64,000 bases of DNA from Desmodus rotundus (GCF_022682495.2 NC_071398.1:92221705-92285704), one strand, 5' to 3'; counted from the first letter of the stretch, positions 1 through 12,504 are shown. Program-made: numbers and translations. The notes: generated by a model from the sequence alone, not told the origin.

Positions 1-73
1 TTGTGCCCTGGCCAGGGATGGTACCCACACCCTTTTGGTGTACGGGACAATGTTCTAGCTACCTGGCCAGGGC
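1..73 (-). repeat. Ves-type bat SINE, cut by the window edge
   Basis: Read on the minus strand, this begins with the typical tRNA-like head GCCCTGGCCAGGTAGCT and ends at a second GCCCTGGCCAGGGC-like stretch at the window edge. This is the tRNA-derived head of a Ves SINE; its tail would lie to the left of position 1. It sits in a CEP350 intron, sense to the gene. Confidence 0.8.
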
Positions 74-1249
74 GATACATACTGTTTTGCCAACCGCTTT
101 CTTCAACTAAGACATTTTAAATTATTAATTAAAGAGAGGGCATTATTACCTTTAAAATTGTGTGGACAAAATTCTTTACAGCACTGGTTCTACCTTTTTC
201 TTTAAAAATAATGTTATATTAAAAGAGAATGCTTAAGATGGCTAATATTAACATAGGCATGATATATTATTCCAATCAACAAGTATTTAATAAGTGCCAA
301 ACATTTATGTTTAATATCATACATGCTAAAGAAATAAGGAGATTACTACAATCTAGTTCTTAAAAAAAATTAACATCAAAACAGTGAGTACCAGTAATAA
401 CTATACAATACAGTGCAGGGGTCCATAAAGTCTAATAAGAGAATAAAGATGTCCTGGTCAATATTATATAATCCACCTATGTTTCCAGACTACTGACACC
501 CTGTATATTAAGGGATACTATAGATATATTAAAGGCTGATGTTAACTATTAAGAAGATCCTTAAACAAAATAACATTAAGTTTTGTCCTTGGTCTTGTAC
601 ATGATTTGGGGATGATGACATGAAGATATGTTTATCAAATGTGAAGATGACAGAAAGCTGGAAGGTATGGCTAACCCTACAAATTATCAAATTATGACTC
701 AAAGTTTTTGGACAGGCTGCACCTAAGATCAAACTAGTATGGATAAATGTAAGTCCTACCAAGTCAGTTAAAAAAATATCATCTACTAGAGGGTAACCAG
801 GGTGATAAAGGAATTGAAAAGCATGTCATGCAAGGTTTCGTTGGAGATTATGTTGTAGCAGTTTTTTACACTGAAGGGCTACTATGAAAACAGAATGAAG
901 GAAGGAAGACTAGTGCATATATTCGATGCCACAGAATAGAGATTCTTACAAATGCAAGGTGTGAGGTTATTACAGCCCAAACTAAGGTGGTAGTAATGAG
1001 AATGCAAAGGAAGTTGCAAAGCTTTACTGAGTAAAACACAAAATCTTTAAATTCATCTGTTCAGAATGCCAATTTTTTTTGGCAGGTACTAAGCTGATGG
1101 TAGTGGGATGTGGGAAACAAAAATGGAACAACTTTATCCAATTAAGACTTAACCCTTACTCTTTACTTTCTCAAGATCTAGCAAGGCTGAGAGACTAATA
1201 AACAGCTAAAATACAGTGTTAAGCACTAACACAAAAATATATAAAGTTC

Positions 1250-1441
1250 GGGCCCTGGCTGGGTAGCTTAGTTGGTTAGAGCATTGTCTGATATGCTAAG
1301 GTTGTGGGTTCAATCTAGGGCCAGGGCACACAAAAGCAGCAACCAATGAAGGCATAAATAAGTGGAACGACGAATCGATGTTTTCCTCTCTGTCTCCTTT
1401 CCTCTCTCTAAAATCAATAAATAACTTTTTTAAATGATAAG
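1250..1441 (+). repeat. Ves SINE, complete, with target duplication
   Basis: It starts with GGCCCTGGCTGGGTAGCTTA, has a tRNA-like body with a B-box-like GGTTCAATC, then the CAATGAAGGCATAAAT-type middle, a pyrimidine-rich CTCTCT tail and an AATCAATAAATAA end. The 8-bp direct repeat TAAAGTTC flanks it at 1242-1249 and 1442-1449, as expected for L1-mediated retroposition. It is antisense to CEP350. Confidence 0.92.
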
Positions 1442-2035
1442 TAAAGTTCAATACGGTGTAGACGGGGGAAAAAAAAAAACCTCTGCCAGCCAAGGGAAGT
1501 AACTTTTGAGCTACATCTTCAAGGTCAGATAAGTAATTTGGAGTTTTTCAGGTCGCTAACAGAGAATCATGAGACATAAAAAGGAAGAAGAAATGCCATG
1601 CTTTTAAGCATGAAGTAACTGAAATGTGTTAAAACTATTAACAGAAATGGGGAAGCTTAAGGACAGGTAGAGAGAAAGTAGAGGCAATAGGTTAGCTATC
1701 ACAAGTCAAAGAATTTTATATTAACAGAAAGGAGAGAAACACGTGCATGGTAACAAGGTTTAGTAATATATTAGTTGATGTTTGGTTTGCCTTTGATATT
1801 GGGTCACTTGTGTAGAGCTAGAAAGAAGCTCGGGGAAAGTAAAAGTTGAAGACATGAAGCCGGCATGGTATGTCTGACAACCATAAGGGGACTGACATGA
1901 CCTGGAGAGTGCATCGACTTACAGGTATTCAAATTAAAAAACTTTATTTATGGTTAAAATTTGAAATGTGTTGACAACCTTAAACAAATCACATGAAACA
2001 TTTCACTTACTGGGAGGTAGTATACAGGGTGGGTA

Positions 2036-2265
2036 AAAGCACAGGCTTCTGGAATCAAACTGCTTAAGTTTAAATCCACCTCTATCACTAACATTTTGAT
2101 ATTTGAGAAAGTTAATTAAATTCTAGGTCTCTGATCTCTTCTGTAAAACAGGAATAACAGTGCCTAACTCAAAATATTTTACAAGGATTAAATAAGATAA
2201 CATGAGCAAAGTACTTAGATCAGTGCCTGGGACCTAACAAGCAGTCAATAAATTTTAGGTATTTT
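2036..2265 (+). repeat. MIR SINE
   Basis: The run from the 'aggcttctggaatcaaactgc' region through 'gtaaaacaggaataacagtg', 'aggattaaataagataacatg' and 'gcagtcaataaattttaggta' follows the MIR consensus from head to tail with many substitutions. It is an old mammalian SINE. Confidence 0.75.
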
Positions 2266-3021
2266 TATCAGTATTACTAGAGGGGGAGAATCATATGTAT
2301 TAACCCCAAACAGGTGTGTGATTCAATTTTTATGTGTGCAGTCTCAAAGAAGAATGTCAAAATCTTTCTCTTCCCCAAATGGTATTGTACAGTATAATTT
2401 ATAATGAATTAATCTGAAAATCACCTTAACTTGCCTCCACAAATAATTTTTTAAAATTTACTGCAAACAATATATTATAGCAAAAAAAAATTTTTTTAAC
2501 AAAAAATTTAAGGTAAAGTAACCCTCAATCACCAATCTGATATTAAATCAAATCCTTTCCTTGTTCATAAGTTCACATGCATCCCCCAAATATAGTTTTG
2601 AGGGTAAGATGAATAAACTGGTATGAGTCATATGAAAAAATTATGAATACAGCAATGGATACAGAAGTACCTTTTCAAAATTATTCACCACAAACACTTT
2701 AAAATGTTAATTTCACTGAGATTCATTCATCCAACAAACTTTTACTGTGTGTTTAGTTCAGAGCCAGAGTGCTTTCAACTGCAGGGGATCCCCAGGAAAA
2801 ACTAACATTTACTTTGGACATAAAAAGACAGGTAAAGATTGCACAATAGGAGATACAGTAAATACAGGTGCAACCATGCTTAAGTATCCATCAGACAACA
2901 TAAACTAATTTCTAAGTAAACCTCTTGCTCACTCAGATCCACAAAATTAACTGAGCACAGACCACTATGCTGAATCTCATGGAAAGGAAGACCCTAACGA
3001 GCTTTCATTCTCCCTTCGTAC

Positions 3022-3143
3022 CTTGCGAGAGGCTGAGGAGGTTCTGACAGAGACATGTCACTGCTGGAAGATGCACTTGGGGGACGCTCCTGCACTTTGT
3101 TTTCTTTGTCAGATTCTCCAGATGGCTGATACCCTGGTCTGGT
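3022..3143 (-). CDS. CEP350: CEP350 coding exon 11 (residues about 683-723)
   Basis: This exon is 122 bases, entered in phase 0 after CTCCTAG and left through GTACGAAGG. It reads T-R-P-G-Y-Q-P-S-G-E-S-D-K-E-N-K-V-Q-E-R, then a serine run (SASSSSDMSLSEPP) and PQPLA, leaving two bases for the next codon. Human CEP350 has the same serine-rich, probably disordered segment at this place. The following exon lies beyond the left edge or was not detected, so the reading cannot be continued here. Confidence 0.93.
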
Positions 3144-4313
3144 CTAGGAGAAACAGACATCAAATTTATCTGACTCCCACCACAAAGATATAGTCAGGGG
3201 GTACATGGGACAAATAATTAAGTCATTTCACCTTTACAAAGATCATGAAATGCAGGGGCTTTTTTTTTCCTGTCAAATAAAACCAATTCAAACTTAAGTT
3301 TGTCCTAAAAAACAGGCATTACAATTAACAATAAAATTACACCTGAAATCCAACAAGGGCACCTAATACTAACTGCATAACTTGGAGAATGGAATACTCT
3401 TTCTAAACCTCAGGTTTTCACCAGGTAGGTAGAGATACTAGTAGTGCCTATTCCTCCTCAGGGTTGTGAAAATTTACTAAAGCTTAAGTCTGGAGTATGT
3501 AGCTCATGGTACACAATGTTACTCTTACTATTTTTAAAAACTTTAGCAATACTCACAAAATCATCACAATAAACTACAATATTCTCTAATTTCAGCACAG
3601 ATCACAAAACTGGGCTTTTCCTTATCATACTCCAACTTCATTTGCTCAGTATACCATGAAAACTAGGCAGGGATATAACTAACAGCAGTGACGAGATGAA
3701 CAGAAATTATTAACAGAAAAATAGTAAAACTCTAATCCAGTACTTATGTTCAATCGCATTTATCAAATAACTCTTCATACACGGTACTGTGCCATGTATA
3801 ATGCTTACAGTTTTGCCCAAATTTTTGAGGAAAAAATGAGGATGCATATTATACATGCGTAGTGCTAATTTTGTATCCATATAAATGTTTTTCTTTTATT
3901 TATGCTTATGCATTAAAAATGCAACTCTAGAAAGCAGTAACAATATCCATATGTAAAATAATACCCTGGAATATGAAATCTGCTTTGTTGAATTTATGAC
4001 AAACTTGCAACAAAAGCAGTTTCTAAAACAAGTTATCTAAATATAAATAAGTAAGTAATTGAATAAAAATTAAAACAAAAGATTTTTTTCCCTGAAAATT
4101 TGGGCCAAAAATGTGGGTGCGCATTATACATGGGAGTGCATTATACACGGCAAAATACGGTACACACATTTCATGAAAGGTCACCATTACTACAAATATT
4201 GTCTGAGCACATGTCTGAATCTTAGGAATGGTTGGTAATTTTTAAATAGTATAGCAAATGAACATTTCCTGACCATAAATCACTTCTCTTTGTATTTCTG
4301 CCACTAAAATTAC
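3144..4313. other. CEP350 intron 10
   Basis: This 1.17-kb intron has a GTAATTTTAG donor side and a CTCCTAG acceptor side. It is mostly unique A/T-rich sequence, with a terminal-inverted-repeat element at 3779-4162. Confidence 0.8.
3779..4162 (-). mobile_element. Short TIR element (mariner/Tc1-like MITE), copy 1
   Basis: On the minus strand it opens with TACCGTATTTTGCCGTGTAT and closes with a degraded inverted copy near 3779-3805 (GGCACAGTACCGTG on the minus strand). Sub-terminal blocks resembling TATAATGCGCACCCACATT and CCCAAATTTTTGAGG recur at both ends. There is no coding capacity. The element at 28200-28526 is a second copy in the opposite orientation, sharing the terminal 120 bases with few differences. 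Assignment to the TA-inserting superfamily is inferred from the TA dinucleotides flanking copy 2; the family name is not known to me. Confidence 0.7.
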
Positions 4314-4966
4314 CTGTGTTTCCTGCATAACATGAGGTGTCGGCTCTTCGAGCAAGGTCTTTTCCAGTAGCAATTTGGAGCAAGTTTCCTGCAGTCGCCT
4401 AGTTCCTGATGGGTCAGGAGGAGGCACATTTTTTACTTTAGTAAAGGCTTCTTTCTGTTTCCGGTAGAGCTCCTGTAATCGTTTGTTCTTCTGCTCAGTG
4501 GCCTCTTTTTGAGCCTTCTTCTCTTCATTTTGCTTCCTCTTCCTTTCCTCCTGCTGCCTAACAATGTACTGACGCACCTCATCTGTGTCATAGTGGCGCT
4601 TCTTAGAAATAACGGGGGGATCTTCGCTAGCTGTTATTTTGTCAGGTTTTCTTTTTATTGGGCTATGACTCCTCGGGGCTTGCACTGCTGCTGACTTCTG
4701 ATTCTGTAACTCTCTTGTCTCTTGCCTTGAAGCCTGAGCTGCTGAATCAAGCTGTAGGTCATCAAGAATTCCACGAATTTCAACAGGTAAAAAGTCCTTA
4801 TTTAAGGCAATATTTTCCTCTTGTTTATTATCTGGAAGAGACCGGGCTAATTTCTTTACATTATTTTCGGACCGTGCTCTACTTCTTGAACGCTCTGAGT
4901 TTCGTGGAAGATGTCTATGTGAAATATCCAATCTGGGATCAGATTCTGCTCTTCCAATATGAACCC
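4314..4966 (-). CDS. CEP350: CEP350 coding exon 10, coiled-coil exon (residues about 465-682)
   Basis: This 653-base exon is entered after TTTGCAG and left through GTAATTTTAG; with the one carried base it gives exactly 218 codons. It starts with GVHIGRAESDPRLDISHRHL, followed by an Arg/Ser-rich stretch, the conserved FLPVEIRGILDDLQLDS block and a proline/lysine linker with an SPIKRKPDK motif. At residues of about 596-644 there is a highly charged Glu/Lys/Gln/Arg segment (RQYIVRQQEERKRKQNEE and onward) with the heptad-like look of a coiled coil. This is the most diagnostic CEP350 exon in the window. The coiled coil is presumed to serve protein-protein contacts in the centrosome. Confidence 0.96.
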
Positions 4967-6464
4967 CTGCAAAGAATGAACTGTCAGTGATGTGTGAAAA
5001 GTCTGTATTCTTTCCTAAAATTTATGGTATTCAAGAGAAAATTAGGGAATTTCACTTTATCTTAAACTTTAATTCAAATATCATAGAAAGTCTTCTAAAG
5101 AATATGATAGAGGGAAACAAAAACATCTTTTTTTATAGCAGAAGAATTTCTATATTCTGAAACACCATGCTTCCTTGGCATTTAAACAAATGCATCTTTT
5201 AATATTCTGAAATAAGGAGAGGTATTATTGTTGACATATTTAACTATTAACAGAGAAATACTGTCAATATTTCTCTCTCATGATCTTATTTAATGTTACT
5301 ATCCCTCCCAAACGCCCCAAAAGTTTGATAAAAAACCAACAATGTTAAGCTGTCACAACTCTCCAATGAATGACAGAAAAAAAAAATATGTAGGAAAACA
5401 ATCATTTTATCATCTAGACACTTGTTGATATGGCTTAATTTTAGACTGAGAATGCATGTGAGTTTACAAGCTAAATGAAAGTGAAGAGGAGCACATACAA
5501 AGTTTATACTGACTTATGTATACAAAACTATAGTTGCAATTACATTTCTTACTGAATCCATTCCAGAAGTTCAAAGTAATGCAATGTTGTTGCTGAAGAA
5601 AGAAAGCTGGCCTGTAGGTATTTATATTTCATTTCCCAAAATTAGTGTTCATGAAAAAGTAATTACTTATTGCAAATAGCATTCAAGACATTTCAAAAAG
5701 AGAAAAGTAATAGACTCGAAGGTCAAACTAATACTAGATCAAATTTTGCCACCCACTGTCTGTCTACACACTCAATTCTCCCTCAAGGATTATTTCCTAA
5801 TCTGACAAATTAAAAAAAAAAAAAAATCAACCTTGTGGGTCTGTGCCTGTGTTCGTGTATGTAGGGATGAGAGAGGTCAGATTTGATTCTCTTAAGGTCC
5901 CTAAAAGTCTAACAATATTTGGTTAAATGATGCTTTGCTATTCACAAAGACAGAATATGTAATTGCTATAAGAAACAGAATTTTTTTCCAAGATAAATAA
6001 TATTTTAATGACATATTTAAAAGTAAAGATTAATGTCAAAACTTATGGTGAAAAAACCCGGAATTTTACATACAGACAGGATCAGAGATTACAGTGAGCA
6101 GAGAACACCACTCCCACACCAGTGATAAAGATTTAGTTACCAAACCACATGTCTGCCGTCTGCATGTAATTTAGAAGTTTCCTCCATACATAGAACTCAC
6201 TCAATTTTAAGCTCTTAAGCATCACTGGGGTTTAATATCTTTTCTTAAATATTCTTAATAAAGATCACCATAACACCTCTGTGTAGAAGTTATCCAGACA
6301 AGCCCAGTGGAATATCTTCTTTCTGAGCTACATTCACAGTTGGACATGTAAAGACACAAAGCATTCCCAAAAGAGTATTTTCACCGTAATTCCTGACACA
6401 AGCAACTTTTCACTGTTTTTCTCAACTTTAATTACTAAGATAATGTAGTAATTTGATTACTTAC
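4967..6464. other. CEP350 intron 9
   Basis: A 1.5-kb A/T-rich intron between a GTAAG donor at 6464 and a TTTGCAG acceptor at 4967. I recognise no repeat with confidence beyond a short poly-A at about 5812-5826. Confidence 0.75.
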
Positions 6465-6611
6465 CAGATTTGGTAGTTCTTTCTCTTCCACTTCTGTCAC
6501 TTGATGCTGTTCTTCGCTCTTTCTGCTCCATTTTGGGTGCAGGTCCCAGAATCTTCTTCACTAACTTTTGTCCATCTCGCCAAGAAGACGTACTTATCAG
6601 ACGACTGCTAC
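6465..6611 (-). CDS. CEP350: CEP350 coding exon 9 (residues about 416-464)
   Basis: This 147-base exon is entered after GTATTTCAG and left through GTAAGTAATC. It encodes GSSRLISTSSWRDGQKLVKK, then ILGPAPKMEQKERRTASSDR and SGRERTTKS, leaving one base. It matches the human CEP350 segment with a handful of substitutions. It is basic and low in hydrophobic residues, consistent with a disordered linker. Confidence 0.94.
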
Positions 6612-7436
6612 CTGAAATACATGCACATACACACTGCACTGAGTCTAAGATGTAAACTTTAGCTCCGAGAATTATATGCCTACTCAGCCATACAGGGTTT
6701 CTAATAATCTTATGCTTATCGTATGCCAAAGTTAAAGGGTGTACAATTGACTTTTATTTTTAACCCTCAGTCTCCAAAATCAATGAACAGTTTGCTTAAA
6801 TCTTGATTGATCCATATACCTCAAATAAGTGTAAAATGCTTTGAAAGTACAATATTAATAATGATAACTGAAACCTCAAAAATTAGGTCACCGAATCCAA
6901 CAATTCTGGCACAGAACAAAAATATGTCAACTACATTAAGTGTTTGGTTTGTCAATACTAGCATGGTTTCTGGCACAAAGTAAAATGAGCATTTGCCAAA
7001 CAAACAAATGACTTAATCTAAGTGCAGGAAAAAAATTGAGGAAATATATAATATATAACAAACTGTGACTACCTTTGGAAGGGATGATATTACAGGGAAA
7101 TTACACATTAAATTTTACAGCTATATACCAAAACTACATACTATGTTTTTATGCATAAAATAATGACATTCAAAAATAAACACTATCAACATTTCAACTG
7201 TCCTTATTATAAAGTTTTATAAAAATAAAAGAATGTTCCAATAAATATAACTGTTTACCAGGAGAAAATCTTTTCATTTACTATTTTCAGATCATAAAAA
7301 AATTAAAATTAGACCATCATCTTAAAATAGACAGTAACTTAAAAAAAATGACATAAAAGACTTCAGAAAATAGAACCCATAAAAAAACCCCAACAAAATA
7401 CATACTTAAATGCAAAGTAACAGAACAAATGGAATA

Positions 7437-7712
7437 TGATCTCACCTTTAAGTGGAACCTAATCAACAAACAAACAAACAAGCAACAAGAACCAGAGAGA
7501 CATGAAAATAAAGAACGAACTGACAGTGACCAGAGGAGGGGAGGAAAATGGGGAAAGAAGGGGAAGGGTCGAGTCAAGGAACATGTACAAAGGACCCATG
7601 GACACGAACGATGGGGTAGGAACTGTCTTTGGGAATGGGGGATGGACGGGGCAGGGAAGAGCAATGGGAGGCAAATGGGAACAACTGTAACTGAACAACA
7701 ATAAAAAAAAAG
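7437..7712 (+). mobile_element. 5'-truncated L1 3' end with target duplication
   Basis: It begins in sequence typical of the L1 3' region (ATGATCTCACCTTTAAGTGG), followed by the purine-rich GGAGGGG-type 3' UTR of bat L1 elements, then CAACTGTAACTGAACAACAA and a poly-A run. The 10-bp direct repeat AAATGGAATA lies at 7427-7436 and 7713-7722. The good match to the L1 3' UTR and intact target duplication suggest a fairly recent insertion. It is antisense to CEP350. No ORF2 remains. Confidence 0.85.
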
Positions 7713-9489
7713 AAATGGAATAAAAATAATAAAGAAGTATTTTAAACCTAGTTAAATTTGAAATATAGATTTTTACATTGATTGTCAGTGTTGGTAAAAT
7801 TATAATAAAATCATTCTACTTACGCATTGATTATTGAAACATAAGTGAGTATAGTTTCTTTATTTTAAAATAAACATAGTATTACATTGTCCGGAACCCC
7901 AAAAGTGCTCACCTTGCTCAAATAATCCAAGAAACAGCATTGTATTAATAGAAATAATACAAAATAGAAAATAAAAATGTTCACTGGATCATTTTTTATA
8001 ATATGAGAAGTAACCTAAATACTGAAGAATGATGAATGGTTAATTAAACTGGTTATGTTTCCAATAGACAATTAGGTGGCCATTTCAAATCACAATTTCC
8101 ATAAGAAATAACAGAAATGTTCTGTGGAAATTTTCTAAGAGTAAAATATTAAATTTTATGTATATAATGATTATATTTACATACTATTATGATTTTAAAA
8201 TTATTGTAAGGAAGTATACAATATAATACTAGTACTTTAAGTAAGGGTAGTGTTTTTTTGTGTTTTCTCCTTTTGGTCGCAGGATTTTAGCTGTATTTAT
8301 AATCAAAGACATTGCATTTAGAGTTTCTTTAAATAGGACTTTTAATTTAGAAGTTTAAATGTAAGTATTATTTTAATGAATATATCTATTATACAGAAAC
8401 ATGAATTATAAATGTGTGCTCTTTATTTTAGCAAAGAAATATTTTTCACCTTGTTATTAACCTTAAATAGTCTATCTAAAATATTTAAAAGGTTTGAAGC
8501 CTATTGCTCAATCTATAAAAAAAACTTTATGTTCTTAAGCAAAATGAAAAAACAGGCTTCTCTTCAATTTCAGCTTAATTTTCTGAATCAAAAGCAAGCA
8601 ACATGAATATACTAGGTAGTTATTTATAAATGTTGGCTTCTGAATATGCTGGGTGGTTATTTCTAAATTCTGGCTTTCTAGAATAGTCTCATGCAGTCGT
8701 TGGTAGAAAAAGAGGACTTCTACTATAGATAAGCTATTGATACAGCTTTTGCACATTTAATGACGCGCTGTCTCAGTCATCGCCCAGTGCACAAATGGAA
8801 ATTAGCTTACCACAAAACTGGACACATACATTCCAAGTCTTAGTGGTCCCAGTGTTTCATTTCAAACTATGCTCCTGACAACAGCATTACATAGTATGTC
8901 ATGAAAAAATAACATGGATTATTTTTTAACATAAGAATTAGCTTAGTTTACACTCAGATAATTCGTGCTCCTATGAAGTTTTATTTTTTATTTGTGTACA
9001 GTCAGGGTCATTCTCTTATGACAGCTAGAGTTAACAATGGGTGTCACAAAATACGTGATTTGCCACTGTAGTGATTAGTCTATGACCAGAAAAACAAGTG
9101 CCTGGTCAAAAACCAGAGCCCCACCACCCCGTTTCCACAGACCCACACATCCCCCACCACACATGCATCATCCTTTATTCTAACCCTGAATCCACTGTTT
9201 TCCTGACAAAATCGTGAACTCCAGAAGAGCAGGGGCTCTGTGCATCCTGCTTACCAATTTTCTAGGCTTAGTACATGTAGCACAATGCCTCACATACAGC
9301 AAGTGCTCAAACTATCTGCCTAATGAATGCATGTATGAATGACTGATTCAAAATGTCTCCAAGCTGAAAGTGACAAGTTCCCAACTTTCTTCACTCTCTC
9401 TTGGCCCAAATTACTCAATGACATGAATATGACATACTAAATAGCCACTTTCAGTATAGCCAGAAATAACAATAATTATTGTTAATGAA

Positions 9490-9700
9490 CCAATCCTAAC
9501 ATTTGACTGCTTACCATATGCCAGGTGCTATGCTGGGTGCTTTAGGTACTATTTCAGTTCTCACGACAACCCCATGAGAAGTACTACTGCCTTCTCTTTT
9601 ACATATGGAGAAAATGAAGGATACTAAAAGTACACATTTACCAAAGGAACAAAGATAGGTTACAAATACGGGCAACTGGATTGCTCATTTTCTGGATTGA
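9490..9700 (-). repeat. MIR SINE
   Basis: 'Ttaccatatgccaggtgct', 'ctcacgacaaccccatgag' and 'tacatatggagaaaatga' match the reverse complement of MIR. The copy is diverged and part of its 5' end is unclear. Confidence 0.7.
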
Positions 9701-10178
9701 GCCTGAAATGTTGGTCACTATGGAACTAGGGAATTCTCTTTTCCTTTCCCAGTCTTGACCTATTCAGAGTCCAGCCTGGCCACTACAGGCCTGAACTGCC
9801 ACACTTAGTGACATTCATAAGCAATCCCCCCTTTGTATATAAAAGTTCACTATATAAAAATCATTACCTTTAATCTGATTGATTTCTATTAAAAGTGATA
9901 GAAAAAAACTGCGGGGTGATAGATATAATCAGTATCATGGTGAACACACAGCTTCATGGGTATACACATATATGAAAACTTAGCGAACTATATGTTCTAA
10001 CTACATATAACTTATGCTATGTCAATTAAACACACATACACAAAATAATGATATGCAAACTGTATTCTATTTTCATATGTGCCAAACAATGAGAACATCT
10101 AGGTAACATTTATTTCCATGCACATGCCATTTCAGTAATACTTAACTTCAGGGGGTACGTGAGATGGAGAAAACCCAC

Positions 10179-10292
10179 CTGTTCTGCATTCGGGACTTGA
10201 AAACTGTGCTACCTTTTGGACTTTTCGTACTGGCTTGACCACTTTCTTCTCTTTACTTCTTTCAGCAGGTTTCTCTTTCACAGAGGTATCAT
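10179..10292 (-). CDS. CEP350: CEP350 coding exon 8 (residues about 378-415)
   Basis: This 114-base exon is entered after CTTTCAG and left through GTGGGTTTTC. It encodes DDTSVKEKPAERSKEKKVVK followed by PVRKVQKVAQFSSPECRT, leaving one base. It is a lysine-rich segment, consistent with microtubule or nucleic-acid charge interactions but with no named domain. It is the same length as the exon before it, and both start with one carried base. Confidence 0.94.
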
Positions 10293-10522
10293 CTGAAAGG
10301 CAGAGATGTTCGTTTACAGCAAATATTACGATGATTCCTACCCTCTCACTCACCCTCCCCCCAGGATGAAAAATCAGCATAAAGCATATGATTCAGGTAG
10401 GGAGAAAGAAACCTTCACTAAGGCTATTTCTATGACCCATAAGCTACCAATGCCAACTCCTCTTATGAAAAGGTCTAAAGATTACCACTATCCACTGTGA
10501 GGTTCCAATGCTTTGTGTTCCG

Positions 10523-10538
10523 CCCCCCCCCCCCCCCC
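10523..10538. repeat. Poly-C run (16 bases)
   Basis: An uninterrupted run of 16 cytosines, read as given. Long C runs are prone to sequencing length error. Confidence 0.95.
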
Positions 10539-10838
10539 AGAAAACACTGGAGAAATTTAACTTGTTTTCACAAACTGAAAGAAAGTGCAACTAATGCTCT
10601 CCAACCCAGGATCCATAGTATTTATAGAATCTGAGGTAAGCACTTTCTCAGATTCCAATTTCATTTAAAAATCCCTATATAACTGGAATATTCGTGAACT
10701 TCTAAAATAAAACTTCGTAAAATAGTCAACATAATATTCCTAAATTAGGGCCTTTTATGGTTATGCTAGTGAAATACGTGAAGGTATTTCACATACAAAT
10801 TACTACTAATTTTTTTCAATTCTAATAAAGGAATATAT

Positions 10839-10964
10839 AAAGGGGTAGGCAAAAATAGGTTTACATAATACAAATAAATAATCCAATAAATAATAAACAA
10901 CAATACAGGAATAAACTGTTTCATGTACTTACTACTATAAACCTACTTTTGTCCACCCCTATGT
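10839..10964 (+). mobile_element. Short mariner-like TIR element, copy 1
   Basis: About 126 bp with inverted ends: AGGGGTAGGCAAAAATAGGT on the left, and ACCTACTTTTGTCCACCCCT on the right reading outward. The middle is A/T-rich and includes GGAATAAACTGTTTCATGTA. TA dinucleotides lie at both outer edges. Copies 44693-44826 and 63605-63732 have the same ends and middle. There is no coding capacity. Confidence 0.75.
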
Positions 10965-10989
10965 ATATACATTAACCTCCATTACAGAT

Positions 10990-12290
10990 CTACATAAATA
11001 TACTTTAAAATACACAGAGCACTGCATTCTGGGCAAGTGGAAGGAAGCATGAGTCAAAGGCTCTAAGGCAAGAGCGTACCTAGTGTCTACAGAACAGCAG
11101 GAGGCCACTGTGCATGAGGTGAAGAGGAAAGCTGTAATAACCAGGGTCAGAGACATAGCTGAGGGCCAGATCACGTAGGGCGTTATAGGTCATTATAAGA
11201 ACTTCAAGTTTTATTCAAGAATGAGATGGAAAGTTTTGGGAAGATTTTGAGCAAAGGAGCAATATAATCTCAATTAAATATTAACAAGCTTCCTCTAACA
11301 CCTGCAAAGAGAACAAACTCAGATGAAACACAGAAGCAGGGAGACCAGTCAGAAGGCTACTGCAGTGATCTGGGCAAGAGCCTGATAGTGGCTTGGACCC
11401 AGGTGAGAGTGACAGAGGCAGGCTAAGTAGTGGTTTTATTTCAGATATCTTTCAGGCAATATTAGAAATAAGGTGTAAGGGAAACATGGGGGTCAAGAGG
11501 CCAGAATAATTAGAATAGATTACCTGAGACAGACGGACTACCAGAGGAGTAGGTTTAAGGGGTGTACAGCGATCCCATCTAGTTAGTTAGCTACATTTTG
11601 GATATATTAAGCATAAGAAACCTATTATACATCCAAAGGGAAATCTGGAGTTAGCAGCTGGTATGAGAGTCTGAGTTCAGAGGCAAAGTCTGGACCAGAG
11701 GCATAAATTTGGGCATCAACAACAACAAATATTTAAAGCTCTGAGTTAGATAAGCTTGTCTTGTGTGCATGTAGATAACTAAAAGCGCCCGCCCCCCAAA
11801 AAAAGAACGAAAGCAGGAGGGGAAGAAGGAAGAGAGGGGAGCAGAGGGGGACAGATCCATGCACTGAGAACGGGATGTGCCGATGTGTAGAGTTCAGGGT
11901 GTCGATTAGGAAAAAAACTGAAAAGGAGCAACTAGACTTAGGAGGAAAACCAAACACTTATGGTATCATAAATATCAAGTAAAGAGTTTCAAAAGAGAGT
12001 TTCAATCATGTCCAGTATTCCTGAGAGATGACAAATCAGAATTAAACACTGGTTTTAGCAAGGTGGAAGTCACTGATAATCTTGGTAACAGCCGTTCACA
12101 GAGAAGCAGAGAAGCAGGAGAAAACACCTAAGAGAAAGGGCTCAAGAGTAAAAGGGAGGAGAAAAATTAGAGACAGTGAGTACAGGGAAACTTTTGGAAG
12201 TTTTGCTGAAAATAGGAGATAAGAAGGGCAGTAGCTGAAGAGAGTAGGGCCAAAAGAGGGGTCCTTGTACGATGGCTGAAACAGCGGCAT
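10990..12290 (-). repeat. LINE L2, long 3' relic
   Basis: On the plus strand, motifs run in the order expected for the reverse complement of L2: 'cagatcacgtagggcgttat', 'gcagggagaccagtcagaag', 'ctactgcagtgatctgggc', 'agcaaggtggaagtcactg', 'gagaaaaattagagacag', 'ggcagtagctgaagagag'. At about 1.3 kb it is one of the longest old repeats in the window. Its reading frames are destroyed. Confidence 0.75.
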
Positions 12291-12504
12291 GCCATCAAAC
12301 AGCGTGTTGACAGAATGACCTCATAGAGAGAGAACACTTGATGTAAAAATAAGGAAACAGGCTAAAGTTACGTCCTTAAAGACACAAGAGCACATGGAAT
12401 CTGCAACACAAGGGGATGGACTGCTCTTAGCTAGGAGTACAGAGTTCATCATCGACCATAACACGAGTGTAACAGACAAACCTCTTTAAGACTTCTTTGA
12501 CATA

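Larger units (their letters stand above)
74..3021. other. CEP350 intron 11 (partial)
   Basis: Non-coding intronic sequence. It holds a complete Ves SINE (1250-1441), a MIR (about 2036-2265) and a probable L2 scrap near 2725-2800. Nothing else is recognised between about 430 and 1240 or between 1450 and 2030. Confidence 0.75.
6612..10178. other. CEP350 intron 8
   Basis: A 3.6-kb intron with a truncated L1 3' end (7437-7712) and a MIR (about 9490-9700). Between 7723 and 9480 the sequence is A/T-rich with no feature I can name. Confidence 0.75.

Noticed and set aside
2020..2045. GTATACAGGGTGGGTAAAAGC resembles the end of the short mariner-like element
   Set aside because: Only about 20 bases match, followed directly by a MIR; there is no opposite end. 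Could be chance or a scrap, not enough to call.
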